From positions 1 through 64,000 of the forward strand of contig JANSXT010000003.1 in the NCBI GenBank assembly GCA_024742765.1: a DNA stretch of 64,000 nt, written 5' to 3'. Below the pieces are notes generated by a model that searched no databases, was not told where the DNA came from, and saw only the letters and a list, made by a program, of their open reading frames with translations. The stretch's first letter is position 1. Every line of letters starts with the position of its first letter. Below, one piece after another: positions 9,203 to 18,159 of this stretch. Origin of the DNA: Phyllobacteriaceae bacterium (GTDB lineage Bacteria > Pseudomonadota > Alphaproteobacteria > Rhizobiales > Rhizobiaceae). The translations under genes and the position numbers were made by a program.

Positions 9203-11113
9203 CTACTCGGCCGCCTCGGCAAAGCTGAGGAAGCCGCCCGACTGGCGCGTCCACATGCGGGCATAGAGCCCATCCTCGTCGCGCAGCAAAGCATCGTGCC
9301 GGCCGGTCTGCACGATCCGCCCACTGTCCAGCACGATCAGCCGGTCCATGGCGGCGATCGTCGACAGCCTGTGGGCGATGGCGATCACCGTCTTTCCATC
9401 CATCAGCGTCGCCAGATTGTCCTGGATCGCCGCCTCGATCTCCGAATCGAGCGCCGATGTCGCCTCATCCAGGATCAGGATCGGCGCGTCCTTGAGCATC
9501 ACGCGGGCAATCGCCACACGCTGGCGCTGGCCGCCCGACAGTTTGATGCCGCGCTCGCCGACATGGGCATCATAGCCCGACCGGCCCTTGGGATCGCGCG
9601 CATCGAGAATGAAATCATGCGCCTTGGCCTTTTTTGCCGCCGCCTCGATCATTGCCTGCGTCGCATCGGGCGCGCCATAGGCGATGTTGTCGGCCAGCGA
9701 ACGGTGCAACAGCGACGGCTCCTGGCTGACCACGCCGAACTGGCCACGCAACGAGGTTTGCGTGACCGATGCGATGTCGGTGCCGTCGATCGTGATCCGG
9801 CCGGTTTCGGGCTCGAACAGGCGCAGCATCAGCGACACGATAGTCGACTTGCCGGCGCCCGACGGGCCGACCAGGCCGACCTTCTCTCCGGGCTTGATGT
9901 CGAGATCGAGCCCGTCGAACAGGCCGACATCGCCCTTGCCATAGTCAAAGCGGACATTGTCGAACCGGATATGACCGGAAACGGGTGCCATGTCCGGCGC
10001 ATCCGGCCGGTCGCGGATCACCGGCTCGACCGAAATCGTCTCGATGGCGTCCTGCACCGTCGAAAAGGCGCGGATCAGCCCGTTGATGTTGAACATCATC
10101 CAGCCCGACATCTGGTTGAGCCGGAAGACGAGGCCCATGGTGGCGGCGATCGCACCGGTCGAGATCGTGCCCGCCATCCAGCCCGAGACGGCCAGCACGC
10201 CGACCGCGCTCATCATCAGCCCGTTCAGCACCGCAACCGATGTGCGCACCAGCGTGATCATTCGCGTCAGATGGGTGACCGCGCCCAGATAGTTGCCCAT
10301 CGCCTGCCGGACATCGCCATGCTCGCGGCGGTTGGTATCGAACAGCTTGACGGTCAATATGTTGGTGAAGATGTCGACCAGCCGGCCATTGAGCACGGAT
10401 CGCTCATTCGCATTGTTCTTGCCGGCCGCCCGCAGCCTGGGCAACAGATAGCGCACAACCAGGCCATAGCCGAAACCCCAGACCGCGACGACAACGCCCA
10501 TGCGCCAGTCGAGCGTCGACAGCACGATGAAGGTCAGCGCGATGAACGTCATGAACGACCACAGCGACTGCAGCGAGGTGAGGATGAAGTCGCCGACCGA
10601 TTCGCCGGCCTGAGTGATCTTGGTGGCGATCCGTCCGGCAAAATCGTCCTGGAAGAACGCATAGGGCTGTTCGATCACCCGGCGGAACGACTGCCACCGC
10701 ACCATCGTGTAAAAGCGCGGCACGATCACCTGCTGCTCGATCACCGCCGCGCCGACCATCACCGCCGCCCGCACGACAAGAAGCAACGCCAGAAGGCCGG
10801 CCAGTTCCCAGCCATGGTCGGCCAGAAGCGTCGCCGGCGTCGCACCGTCCAGAATGTCGATCAGCCAGCCGACGCTCCAGTAAAGCGCCGCGTCCACCGT
10901 GCCCACCAGACCGCCCACGAGCAGCAGGACGAGGAACGGCCCCCTCGCCTGCCGCGCGAAATAGGCGATGAACTGCCAGGCGTTCTGCGGCAGCACCTCC
11001 CGCTCCGTATCGCCGAACGGCTCGATGAACCGCTCGACCCGGTTCCACACCGGGTGCTCGGTCTGCCGGTAGGCCGGATCGGGGTCCTGATATGTGTTGC
11101 CGTAGCGGGCCAT
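9203..11113 (-). CDS. ABC exporter half-transporter (membrane plus ATPase domains)
   Basis: A 636-residue fused transporter with a six-helix exporter membrane domain (about 40-350) and an ATPase domain (about 390-620). The ATPase has Walker A GPSGAGKST, signature LSGGQRQR, Walker B ILILDEATSALDS and the switch IAHRLST, so it should hydrolyse ATP. It lies 125 bp downstream of a very similar transporter gene on the same strand, suggesting a heterodimer. The cargo cannot be told; lipids or drugs are typical of this B-type group. Confidence 0.93.
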   Translation of the reverse strand: MARYGNTYQDPDPAYRQTEHPVWNRVERFIEPFGDTEREVLPQNAWQFIAYFARQARGPFLVLLLVGGLVGTVDAALYWSVGWLIDILDGATPATLLADHGWELAGLLALLLVVRAAVMVGAAVIEQQVIVPRFYTMVRWQSFRRVIEQPYAFFQDDFAGRIATKITQAGESVGDFILTSLQSLWSFMTFIALTFIVLSTLDWRMGVVVAVWGFGYGLVVRYLLPRLRAAGKNNANERSVLNGRLVDIFTNILTVKLFDTNRREHGDVRQAMGNYLGAVTHLTRMITLVRTSVAVLNGLMMSAVGVLAVSGWMAGTISTGAIAATMGLVFRLNQMSGWMMFNINGLIRAFSTVQDAIETISVEPVIRDRPDAPDMAPVSGHIRFDNVRFDYGKGDVGLFDGLDLDIKPGEKVGLVGPSGAGKSTIVSLMLRLFEPETGRITIDGTDIASVTQTSLRGQFGVVSQEPSLLHRSLADNIAYGAPDATQAMIEAAAKKAKAHDFILDARDPKGRSGYDAHVGERGIKLSGGQRQRVAIARVMLKDAPILILDEATSALDSEIEAAIQDNLATLMDGKTVIAIAHRLSTIAAMDRLIVLDSGRIVQTGRHDALLRDEDGLYARMWTRQSGGFLSFAEAAE

Positions 11114-11140
11114 CTATTGCGTCTGCGCCTCCTGTTTCAC

Positions 11141-11208
11141 CTCATCCTGAGCCTGTCGAAGGAAGAGGTGAAACCGCAAACCCGACCCTTCGACAAGCTC
11201 AGGATGAG
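11141..11208. repeat. Inverted repeat between the two ABC exporter genes
   Basis: The 22-bp arm CTCATCCTGAGCCTGTCGAAGG (given here as positions 11141-11162) is repeated in reverse at 11187-11208 with a single mismatch. This is the widespread TCCTGAGC...GTCGAAGG intergenic palindrome of proteobacteria. In RNA it would form a long stem within the two-gene transcript. Confidence 0.88.
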
Positions 11209-11238
11209 GGTTTGCGCTTTCACGAACCGTGACCCTGT

Positions 11239-13089
11239 TCACTCTGCCGCCTCCGCCTTGGCGTCGACGCCGATGAAGCCGCCCGACTGGCGCGACCAGA
11301 GCTGGGCATAAAGTCCGTCCGCGGCGGCCAGTTCGTCATGGCTGCCCTCCTCGATGATCGCACCCTTGTCGAGCACGACCAGACGGTCGAGATTGGCGAT
11401 CGTCGACAGGCGGTGGGCGATGGCGATCACGGTCTTGCCTTCCATCAGCGCGTTCAGATTGTCCTGGATCGCCGCTTCCACTTCCGAATCGAGCGCCGAT
11501 GTCGCCTCATCCAGCACCAGGATCGGCGCATTTTTGAGGAAGACCCGGGCAATGGCGATGCGCTGGCGCTGGCCGCCGGACAGCTTGACCCCGCGCTCGC
11601 CCACATGGGCGTCATAGCCGGTGCGGCCTTCGAGATCGACGAGATCCATGATGTAGTCATGGGCGTTGGCACGCTTGGCCGCCTCGATGATCTCAGCATC
11701 GGTGGCATCGGGATTGCCATAGGCGATGTTGTCGCGCACCGAACGGTGCAGGAGCGAGGTGTCCTGCGTGACCACACCGATCCGGCTGCGCAAACTGTCC
11801 TGCGTTACCCCGGCAATGTTCTGCCCGTCGACACGGATTTCACCGCCTTCAAGGTCGTAGAGCCGCAACAGGACGTTCATCAGCGTCGACTTGCCGGCGC
11901 CCGAACGCCCGACCAGCCCGACCTTCTCGCCCGGCGCGACCCTGAGCGAAAGGTCGTCGATTACGCCGCCCTCCTTGCCATAATGGAAGCGCATCCGGTC
12001 GAACTCGATCTCGCCGCGCTCGACGACCAGCGTCTTGGTGTCGTCAACATCGGTCACCGCCTGCGGACGCGCGATCGTGTGCATACCGTCCTCGGCCATG
12101 CCGATATTCTCGAACAGGCCGGCCAGTTCCCACATCACCCAGTAGGACATGCCTTCAAGCCGCAGCACCAGGCCGACGGCGACTGCAAGCGCACCAACCG
12201 TCGCATTGCCCGCCGTCCAGCCCCAGATGCCGATGGCCGCCACCGAAAACAGCAGCAGCGCGTTGGCGATGTCGAGGCTGACATTGAGCGTCGTGACGAG
12301 GCGCATCTGCGGATGGACCGTCTTGAGGAAATCGTCCATCGCCTCGCGTGCATAGCCCTCCTCGCGGCCCGCATGGGCGAACAGCTTGACCGTCATGATG
12401 TTGGTGTAGCTGTCGACGACCCGGCCGGTCATGGTCGAGCGCGCATCGGACTGCATCTCCGAGATGACGCGCATCTTGGGCAGAAAGAACCACATCAGGA
12501 CAATGTAGGCGGCCAGCCAAACAAGGAACGGCACCATCAGCCAGGCCTGCAAGGTCGCCACAAGCAGCACCGCGCCGCCGAAATAGACACCCACATAGAT
12601 GAAGATGTCGACGATCTTGGTGACCGATTCGCGCACGCCGAGCGCCGCCTGCATCACCTTGGTGGCGACGCGGCCGGCAAACTCGTCCTGATAGAAGCCG
12701 AAGGACTGGCCCAGCATGTAACGGTGCGCCTTCCAGCGGATCACCATCGGGAAATTGCCGAAAATGGTCTGGTGCATGATCAGCGAGTGGAACAGCCCGG
12801 TCAGCGGCAGGCCGACCAGGATGATCGCGGCCATCCAGAACAGCGACCAGCCTTCATCGGCAACGAAGGTCTCCGGATCGGCGCCGGCGAGCCAATCGAC
12901 GATGTTGCCCAGAAAGCTGAAGATCAGAACCTGAAGGATGCTGATCAGCGCCGTCAGGACGGAGGTGACCGCCAGCCAGGGCCAGATGTCTTTCGTATAG
13001 TGCCAGCAAAAGGCGAGCAGTGTCGCCGGCGGCTGGACAGGCCGTTCGGGCGGAAACGGATTGATGCGATTTTCAAACCAGGCAAACAT
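11239..13089 (-). CDS. ABC exporter half-transporter (membrane plus ATPase domains)
   Basis: A 616-residue fused exporter similar along its whole length to the next gene downstream. It has six membrane helices, then Walker A GRSGAGKST, signature LSGGQRQR, Walker B ILVLDEATSALDS and switch IAHRLST. Both nucleotide sites of the likely heterodimer look intact. It is the upstream member of the two-gene unit; the start ATG 13089 gives MFAWFENRINPFPPE, matching the family N-terminus. Confidence 0.93.
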   Translation of the reverse strand: MFAWFENRINPFPPERPVQPPATLLAFCWHYTKDIWPWLAVTSVLTALISILQVLIFSFLGNIVDWLAGADPETFVADEGWSLFWMAAIILVGLPLTGLFHSLIMHQTIFGNFPMVIRWKAHRYMLGQSFGFYQDEFAGRVATKVMQAALGVRESVTKIVDIFIYVGVYFGGAVLLVATLQAWLMVPFLVWLAAYIVLMWFFLPKMRVISEMQSDARSTMTGRVVDSYTNIMTVKLFAHAGREEGYAREAMDDFLKTVHPQMRLVTTLNVSLDIANALLLFSVAAIGIWGWTAGNATVGALAVAVGLVLRLEGMSYWVMWELAGLFENIGMAEDGMHTIARPQAVTDVDDTKTLVVERGEIEFDRMRFHYGKEGGVIDDLSLRVAPGEKVGLVGRSGAGKSTLMNVLLRLYDLEGGEIRVDGQNIAGVTQDSLRSRIGVVTQDTSLLHRSVRDNIAYGNPDATDAEIIEAAKRANAHDYIMDLVDLEGRTGYDAHVGERGVKLSGGQRQRIAIARVFLKNAPILVLDEATSALDSEVEAAIQDNLNALMEGKTVIAIAHRLSTIANLDRLVVLDKGAIIEEGSHDELAAADGLYAQLWSRQSGGFIGVDAKAEAAE

Positions 13090-13285
13090 TTTTGGCCTCG
13101 AAGCGTAGGGATGTAGAGCCGCAGAGCGCGAGCACCACCACCGCCACCGTGACCGGTGCGGTCTTGAAAGGGGTGCGCGACGCGCGAAGGGCTGCAGACA
13201 GAATCATGATCGTGAACCGTTTGGCGGAGCCAAACCGGCGGTCACGACGCGATGTCTTGAATTGGGGGTGTCGGAACCGCTGGTG

Positions 13286-13375
13286 CTAGAAGTCGGACGG
13301 GGCCATGCAGAAACGCGGCAGGCCGATCCGGGGCGCGAACAGGACGTTCGAGCTGACAAACATCAGTATATTCAT
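13286..13375 (-). CDS. Possible 29-residue small protein
   Basis: A short open frame starting ATG 13375, preceded by a perfect AGGAGG (13381-13386) at 5-nt spacing. The product begins MNILMFVSSNVLFAPRIG and is hydrophobic at the N-terminus. It lies in the 383-bp gap between the ABC exporter pair and trmL, upstream of and on the same strand as the exporters, so it could be a small protein or leader peptide. There is no family recognition; the support is the ribosome binding site only. Confidence 0.3.
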   Translation of the reverse strand: MNILMFVSSNVLFAPRIGLPRFCMAPSDF

Positions 13376-13472
13376 GCCTGCCTCCTGTTCGGTGAGCACC
13401 AACGAAAATGGCCATAGCGCAACGGCGCGTCTAAAGCAACGCACACATGCCCGTTCGAACCAACATATCGAC

Positions 13473-13961
13473 ATGACGCTGTCATCATCGCCACACCGCC
13501 AAGGCCTCGCCGTCGCCCTCTACCAGCCGGACATTGCCGGCAATACGGGCACCATTCTGCGCACCGCCGCGTGCCTCGGCTTTGCCGTCCACATCATCGA
13601 GCCAGCCGGGTTCGACCTGTCCGACCGCGCGCTGAAGCGCGCCGGCATGGACTATCTGGAGATGGCGGCGCTGACCCGGCATGTGACATGGGATGCCTTC
13701 GAGGCTTGGAGCGAGGATGCGGAACTGCGGCTGGTCCTGCTGACAACCAAGGCCGAAACGCCCTACACCGCCCACAATTTCGTCGCTGACGAGATATTGC
13801 TGTTCGGCTCCGAATCGGCGGGCGTGCCCGACACGGTGCACGGCATGGCCGACAAACGCCTGACGATCCCGATGGCGCCCGGCGCCCGCTCGCTCAACCT
13901 GGCCGTGTCGGTCGGCATCGTCGCCGCCGAGGCGATCCGGCAGATCAGCGCGCATAGCTGA
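13473..13961 (+). CDS. trmL: tRNA (cytidine(34)-2'-O)-methyltransferase
   Basis: SPOUT-fold enzyme that 2'-O-methylates the wobble nucleotide of tRNA-Leu isoacceptors. The product of 162 residues shows the family motifs: LYQPDIAGNTGTILRTAACLG split over residues 15-35, LLFGSESAGVP, and the knot segment IPMAPGARSLNLAVSVGI. The open frame extends upstream to 13305, but ATG 13473 gives the family length. It overlaps the converging glyoxalase-fold gene by 17 bp. Confidence 0.95.
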   Translation: MTLSSSPHRQGLAVALYQPDIAGNTGTILRTAACLGFAVHIIEPAGFDLSDRALKRAGMDYLEMAALTRHVTWDAFEAWSEDAELRLVLLTTKAETPYTAHNFVADEILLFGSESAGVPDTVHGMADKRLTIPMAPGARSLNLAVSVGIVAAEAIRQISAHS

Positions 13962-14340
13962 CCACCTCGAACTCGATGCCGTTGTCGTCCTTGAAGTAGA
14001 AGCGCCGCCCCGGCTCGTAATCGTCATGGCTGTAGGGCTCATAGCCTTCCGACTTCACGCGGTCCTCGACCGCGTCGAGATCGTCGACGACAACGCCGAC
14101 ATGGTTCAGATGCCCGGTGCGCATCTTGTCGAACGAAGCGGCGTTCGGCTTCGTCGGCGGCGAAAAGACCGCCAGATATGTCGCCTGGTTGCCCACATGA
14201 ACGCTGTGGCCATTGCCCAGCGCGGCGCCTTCCCAGCGCACATGCCAGCCAAACAGGCGGCACAGCATTGCGGCCGTGGCCTTGGCGTCGGGCACCGTCA
14301 GATTGACGTGCTCAAGGCGGGCGACATGAATATCGGACAT
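13945..14340 (-). CDS. VOC/glyoxalase-fold protein, likely SoxR target
   Basis: A 131-residue vicinal-oxygen-chelate protein: ARLEHVNLTVPD at the start, a HLNHVGVVVDD strand in the middle and GIEFEVVSYA at the end supply the His/Glu metal-ligand pattern of the fold. ATG 14340 is preceded by GGAG at 5-8 nt. It diverges from soxR across a SoxR box, so it is probably induced by redox-cycling compounds. It could act on aldehydes or aromatic compounds; the substrate is unknown. Confidence 0.9.
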   Translation of the reverse strand: MSDIHVARLEHVNLTVPDAKATAAMLCRLFGWHVRWEGAALGNGHSVHVGNQATYLAVFSPPTKPNAASFDKMRTGHLNHVGVVVDDLDAVEDRVKSEGYEPYSHDDYEPGRRFYFKDDNGIEFEVVSYAR

Positions 14341-14383
14341 GATGGTCTCCTTCTTGATCGTCGGCATGCAATGCGTCATAGCT

Positions 14384-14401
14384 TCTCAAGTACACTTGAG
14401 A
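14384..14401. promoter_or_regulatory. SoxR box between the VOC gene and soxR
   Basis: The 18-bp palindrome TCTCAAGTACACTTGAGA matches the known SoxR operator (CCTCAAGTTNACTTGAGG) with intact CTCAAGT/ACTTGAG arms. It lies 16 bp upstream of soxR and 43 bp from the VOC start. Confidence 0.9.
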
Positions 14402-14417
14402 TCAAGGAGAAAATGAC

Positions 14418-14879
14418 GTGCCGCGCAAAAGCCCGTTCCTGACCATTGGCGAGGTCGCCGCCCGCACCGGGCTCGCCGTCTCGGCGATCCGCTTTTATGC
14501 CGATGAGGGCCTGATCACCGCGCTGCGCAGCGCGGGCGGCAACCGCCGTTTCACGCGCTCGGAAATCCGCAAAGTTTCGTTCATCGCGATTTCTCAACGC
14601 CTAGGCTTCTCCCTGGCCGAAATCAGTGGGCAACTGGATGTCCTGCCCGGCGACCGCCCGCCGACAAAAGCCGACTGGGCGCGGATCAGCACCGGCTTCC
14701 GGCACACGATCGATGCGCGGATCACGCAACTGGAACGCCTGCGCGACCGGCTCGACGGATGCATCGGCTGCGGTTGCCTGTCGCTTGAAACCTGCGCGAT
14801 CTACAATGGCGACGACAAGGCCGCCACGCTCGGTCCCGGCGCCAACTGGGTGGAAAACCGCGAGCAGGACGTCGGCTGA
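14418..14879 (+). CDS. soxR: Redox-sensitive MerR-family activator SoxR
   Basis: A 153-residue MerR-family regulator. The N-terminal winged helix (LTIGEVAARTGLAVSAIRFY) binds DNA and a dimer helix follows. The [2Fe-2S] cluster is held by Cys115, Cys118, Cys120 and Cys126 (CIGCGCLSLETC), the exact SoxR spacing. Translation starts at GTG 14418 behind AAGGAG. No soxS is present, as is usual outside enterics, so it should control the divergent VOC gene directly through the box at 14384-14401. Confidence 0.97.
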   Translation: MPRKSPFLTIGEVAARTGLAVSAIRFYADEGLITALRSAGGNRRFTRSEIRKVSFIAISQRLGFSLAEISGQLDVLPGDRPPTKADWARISTGFRHTIDARITQLERLRDRLDGCIGCGCLSLETCAIYNGDDKAATLGPGANWVENREQDVG

Positions 14880-14883
14880 CCGG

Positions 14884-15351
14884 TCAGGCGCCTGTGGTCA
14901 GGATCGCCGGTGCCTGCATGTCCCGGTGCGGGATGCCCGCATCCATATAGACGTCGGAACAGACCGAAAAGCCGAGCTTCTCGTAAAACGGCAGCGCATG
15001 CACCTGGCTCGACAGGAAGAATGTGCGCCCGGCCCCGCCGGCCTCATTGGCAAGATCGGCCATCATGAAGCGCATCATCGCGGCGCCGAGGCCAGTGCCC
15101 CGCGCCGCCGGCAACACGGCCACGCGCTGGATCTTGTAGCGGTCGGCCAGCGGCATCACGCGGCCCGTTCCGACCGGCCCGTCGGCGCCGATCGCCAGAT
15201 AATGGATGCAGTCGCCATCTCGGCCGTCCCGCTCCAGCGCTTCATCCACACATTGCTCGCGCACAAACACCTGATGGCGGATCGCCATGCAGGCCGCCAG
15301 ATCGTCTTCGCCCTGCGCCCGGCGCAGCGTCCAGTCTCGGTCAAGTGTCAT
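14884..15351 (-). CDS. GNAT-family N-acetyltransferase
   Basis: A 155-residue acetyltransferase with the ElaA/GNAT layout. It has VFVREQCV early, then the acetyl-CoA loop ARGTGLGAAMMRFM and the closing LPFYEKLGF motif. The acceptor is unknown. It lies 3 bp after a conserved small gene on the same strand, so both are probably co-transcribed. Confidence 0.92.
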   Translation of the reverse strand: MTLDRDWTLRRAQGEDDLAACMAIRHQVFVREQCVDEALERDGRDGDCIHYLAIGADGPVGTGRVMPLADRYKIQRVAVLPAARGTGLGAAMMRFMMADLANEAGGAGRTFFLSSQVHALPFYEKLGFSVCSDVYMDAGIPHRDMQAPAILTTGA

Positions 15352-15354
15352 GGA

Positions 15355-15597
15355 TCAGTCGGCAGTCGGCAGGCGGCGCATGGTGAACTCGATGACATCG
15401 CCGTCGAGCACGCGCCAGCTCTCGACCTGTGTCCAATAGGCGGCTTTGGGATATTGATCGAACCATTCGCGCGCCTTGCGTCGCGCTTCGGTGCGGCTCA
15501 GCCTGTAGGTCTCGCGCACAAAGCCGGACGGGCCGCTTGAGCGGCTGGCTTGCAAATGGCGGTTGACGAGCGCGCGCGGCGGCTTGGGCGGAGCCAT
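15355..15597 (-). CDS. Conserved small alphaproteobacterial protein of unknown function
   Basis: An 80-residue basic protein beginning MAPPKPPRALVNRHLQ, followed by SRSSGPSGFVRETYRLSR and KAREWFDQYPKAAY, and ending FTMRRLPTAD. I recognise closely similar short proteins near hemF in other alphaproteobacteria but know no function. The frame is open far upstream through the hemF antisense strand; ATG 15597 gives the family form. It is directly upstream of the GNAT gene and divergent from hemF. Confidence 0.8.
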   Translation of the reverse strand: MAPPKPPRALVNRHLQASRSSGPSGFVRETYRLSRTEARRKAREWFDQYPKAAYWTQVESWRVLDGDVIEFTMRRLPTAD

Positions 15598-15727
15598 CTG
15601 TTCCCTCCGGTCGCGACGATAGCACATCGCCGGCGCGCGCCAAGCCCCACCATGGGGCGGCTTGGCAATCCCGGCGATGCGCGATAGGCACGGCAGCATC
15701 GGGCGAGAAGGGCAACGGGTTTGAACC

Positions 15728-16642
15728 ATGGTTGAGCGGCCAGAGCTGCCGGCGGGATTGCCGGCGGACATCGAGGACAAGAAGCGGCAGGCCAGCGCCT
15801 GGTTCGAGGAGTTGCGCGACCGCATCTGCGCCGCCTTCGAAAAGATCGAGGACGATGTCACCGGGCCGTTCGCCGAATATGTCCCCGGGCGGTTCACCAG
15901 AACGCCGTGGGAGCGCGACGACGGCAAGGGCGGCGGCGGTGTCATGTCGATGATGCACGGCCGCGTCTTCGAAAAGGTCGGCGTGCACACTTCGACCGTG
16001 CATGGCGAATTTTCCGAGGAATTCCGCAAGCAGATACCCGGCGCCGACGCTGATCCCCGCTTCTGGGCCTCGGGCATTTCGCTGATCGCCCATCCGCAGA
16101 ACCCCAACGTGCCGGCCGTGCACATGAACACGCGCTTTGTCGTCACCACGTCATGGTGGTTCGGCGGCGGAGCCGACCTGACGCCGGTGCTCGACGCGCG
16201 CCGCACCCAGGACGATCCCGACAGCGCCGCCTTCCACAAATCGTTCGAACTGGCCTGCTCCAAGCACGCAGTGGCCGACTATCCCAAATTCAAGGCGTGG
16301 TGCGACGAATATTTCCACCTCGCCCACCGTGACGAGCCGCGCGGCATTGGCGGCATCTTCTACGACTGGCAGCATTCCGATGATGCAGCCGGCGGCTGGG
16401 AGGCCGATTTCGCCCTGACCCAGGATGTCGGGCGCACCTTTCTGGTGGTCTATCCGCACCTTGTCCGGCGCAATTTCAACGACAACTGGACCGACGCCCA
16501 GCGTGAGGAGCAGCTTGTCCGCCGCGGCCGCTATGTGGAGTTCAACCTGCTCTACGATCGCGGCACGATTTTCGGCCTTAAGACCGGCGGCAATGTGGAC
16601 TCGATCCTGTCGTCCATGCCGCCGGCGGTGAAATGGCCGTGA
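15728..16642 (+). CDS. hemF: Oxygen-dependent coproporphyrinogen III oxidase
   Basis: Haem biosynthesis enzyme that oxidatively decarboxylates coproporphyrinogen III to protoporphyrinogen IX using O2. The 304-residue product has [20 protein letters not shown] split around residues 117-135, [11 protein letters not shown], the [19 protein letters not shown] segment and [11 protein letters not shown]. Its length matches the family. It diverges from the small conserved gene at 15597. Confidence 0.97.
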   Translation: MVERPELPAGLPADIEDKKRQASAWFEELRDRICAAFEKIEDDVTGPFAEYVPGRFTRTPWERDDGKGGGGVMSMMHGRVFEKVGVHTSTVHGEFSEEFRKQIPGADADPRFWASGISLIAHPQNPNVPAVHMNTRFVVTTSWWFGGGADLTPVLDARRTQDDPDSAAFHKSFELACSKHAVADYPKFKAWCDEYFHLAHRDEPRGIGGIFYDWQHSDDAAGGWEADFALTQDVGRTFLVVYPHLVRRNFNDNWTDAQREEQLVRRGRYVEFNLLYDRGTIFGLKTGGNVDSILSSMPPAVKWP

Positions 16643-16741
16643 ACGACCACCGCTTCCCTTGACTTCGATCACGGCAACACCGGCATAAAATCGTCAAAAC
16701 CGCGCTCCATGATGACCTTGCGTCACCAGAGGAGGTGGATG

Positions 16742-16921
16742 ATGAAGGAATTCAAGTGCGGCCAGCTCGTGCCCGGCTGCGACTGGCATACCCATGCCGA
16801 CGAGGAAGCCGAGATCATCAGGCGCGCGACCGAACATCTGCGCACCGCCCATGGCGAAGCGCATCTGCGCGAGAACATGGTCGAGGAAATCAAGAAACGC
16901 GTGCACGAGGTGCCCGCCTGA
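16742..16921 (+). CDS. DUF1059-family small protein
   Basis: A 59-residue protein, MKEFKCGQLVPGCDWHTHADEE at its start (positions 1-22 read in parts), with C6, C13, H16 and H18 as a likely metal-binding set, and a helical C-terminus. This is the pattern of DUF1059. The start at 16742 is favoured over ATG 16739 because AGAGGAGGT (16728-16736) is then at normal spacing. The function is unknown. It converges on cca. Confidence 0.85.
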   Translation: MKEFKCGQLVPGCDWHTHADEEAEIIRRATEHLRTAHGEAHLRENMVEEIKKRVHEVPA

Positions 16922-16926
16922 CGGCT

Positions 16927-18159
16927 TCACTCCGGCACGGGAACATCGGCCAGAAGCGCGTCCCGATCGAGCGAAAAACCGCTTTCGACCCAACGCCTTT
17001 CGAGCGCGCGCAGCGCGTCGCCGAGCGCCGGCCCGCTGCCGAAACCCTGCGCCATCAGGTCCCGCCCGGTCACGGGAAAGACCGGCCGAGCCCATGACCG
17101 CGCGTGATCGAGCAGCCCGACGAGAGACTGCGCGCCGGCGTCCTCCAGCCCAAGCCCGGCAATGTCGAGCCGCATCCGGTCGCTGATCGCCTGCGGGTCG
17201 CCCTCGTACAAAATCCGTTCGAAATCGCCGGTCGACATGTCTGGGGCAACACCGTCCGTCTGGCTGGCGGCGAGCAGCCGTTCGCGCACCCGGTTCCCGA
17301 CCTTCCAGCGCTCGGAAAGTCCCCGCACGACCGCTTCGCGCAACGGGATCAGCACCATCAGCCGCAGCACCGCGTCCGGCGGCCAGCCCAGCGCCTGCTC
17401 GGCGGCCATCAGCCCGTGAATGCCGTCAATGCCCCATTTCTCGCTTTCGGGCAGAACGAGCGACAGGACACCGGCTTGTCGCATCCACAACAGCGCGCGT
17501 GACGGGTCGGGCGCGGCAAGAAGTTTGCGCATCTCGGCCCAAATTCGCTCTGCGGAAAGCCCCGTCACGCCATCCTTGAGCCGCGCGCAGGCTTTCAGCC
17601 CCTCGGCGTCCGGCCGGCCATGCCCGTACCAGGCAAAAAAGCGAAAAAACCGCAGGATGCGCAGATAATCCTCGGCGATGCGTTGCTCCGGATCGCCGAT
17701 GAAGCGCACCAGCCGAGCTTCGATGTCGGCGCGTCCGCCGACCAGATCCACTAGGGCGCCGTCGGCCTCCGCGTAAAGCGCATTGATGGTGAAATCGCGC
17801 CGCTCGGCATCGCGCTGCCAGTCGCGCCCGAACCGCACAACCGCCCGCCTGCCATCGGTTTCGATATCCTCGCGCAGCGTGGTGATCTCATGGCCGTGCC
17901 CGTCAATGACAGCGGTGACCGTGCCATGCTCCATGCCGGTATCGACCGCCTTGATGCCGGCCATCTGAAGTCGCCGCATCGTCTCGGCCGGTTCGCATGT
18001 CGTGGCGATGTCAATGTCAGTGACCGGCTGGCCCATCAGCGAATTGCGGATCGCGCCGCCGACGATGCGCGCCTCCTCGCCATCCGCGCCGAGCAGCGCC
18101 AGAAGCCGCTGCAGGCCCGGATCGGTCAGCCAGGGCGCTTCGAGCCTTCCAGCGCTCAT
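16927..18159 (-). CDS. cca: CCA tRNA nucleotidyltransferase/poly(A) polymerase family protein
   Basis: Adds CCA to tRNA 3' ends. The class II nucleotidyltransferase head has VGGAIRNSLMG and the catalytic carboxylates in TDIDIA. It is followed by RRDFTINALYAE, the neck motif RIAEDYLRILRFFRFFA and a helical body. The length of 410 residues suits the alphaproteobacterial single-enzyme form. It is the last of three genes on the minus strand and overlaps the Nudix gene by 4 bp. Confidence 0.94.
   Translation of the reverse strand: MSAGRLEAPWLTDPGLQRLLALLGADGEEARIVGGAIRNSLMGQPVTDIDIATTCEPAETMRRLQMAGIKAVDTGMEHGTVTAVIDGHGHEITTLREDIETDGRRAVVRFGRDWQRDAERRDFTINALYAEADGALVDLVGGRADIEARLVRFIGDPEQRIAEDYLRILRFFRFFAWYGHGRPDAEGLKACARLKDGVTGLSAERIWAEMRKLLAAPDPSRALLWMRQAGVLSLVLPESEKWGIDGIHGLMAAEQALGWPPDAVLRLMVLIPLREAVVRGLSERWKVGNRVRERLLAASQTDGVAPDMSTGDFERILYEGDPQAISDRMRLDIAGLGLEDAGAQSLVGLLDHARSWARPVFPVTGRDLMAQGFGSGPALGDALRALERRWVESGFSLDRDALLADVPVPE

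Noticed and set aside
9155-13116. Long plus-strand open frames opposite the two ABC exporter genes (718 and 592 codons)
   Set aside because: They are antisense shadows of GC-rich genes: no protein family features, Arg/His-rich composition, and the minus-strand frames hold complete ABC motifs.
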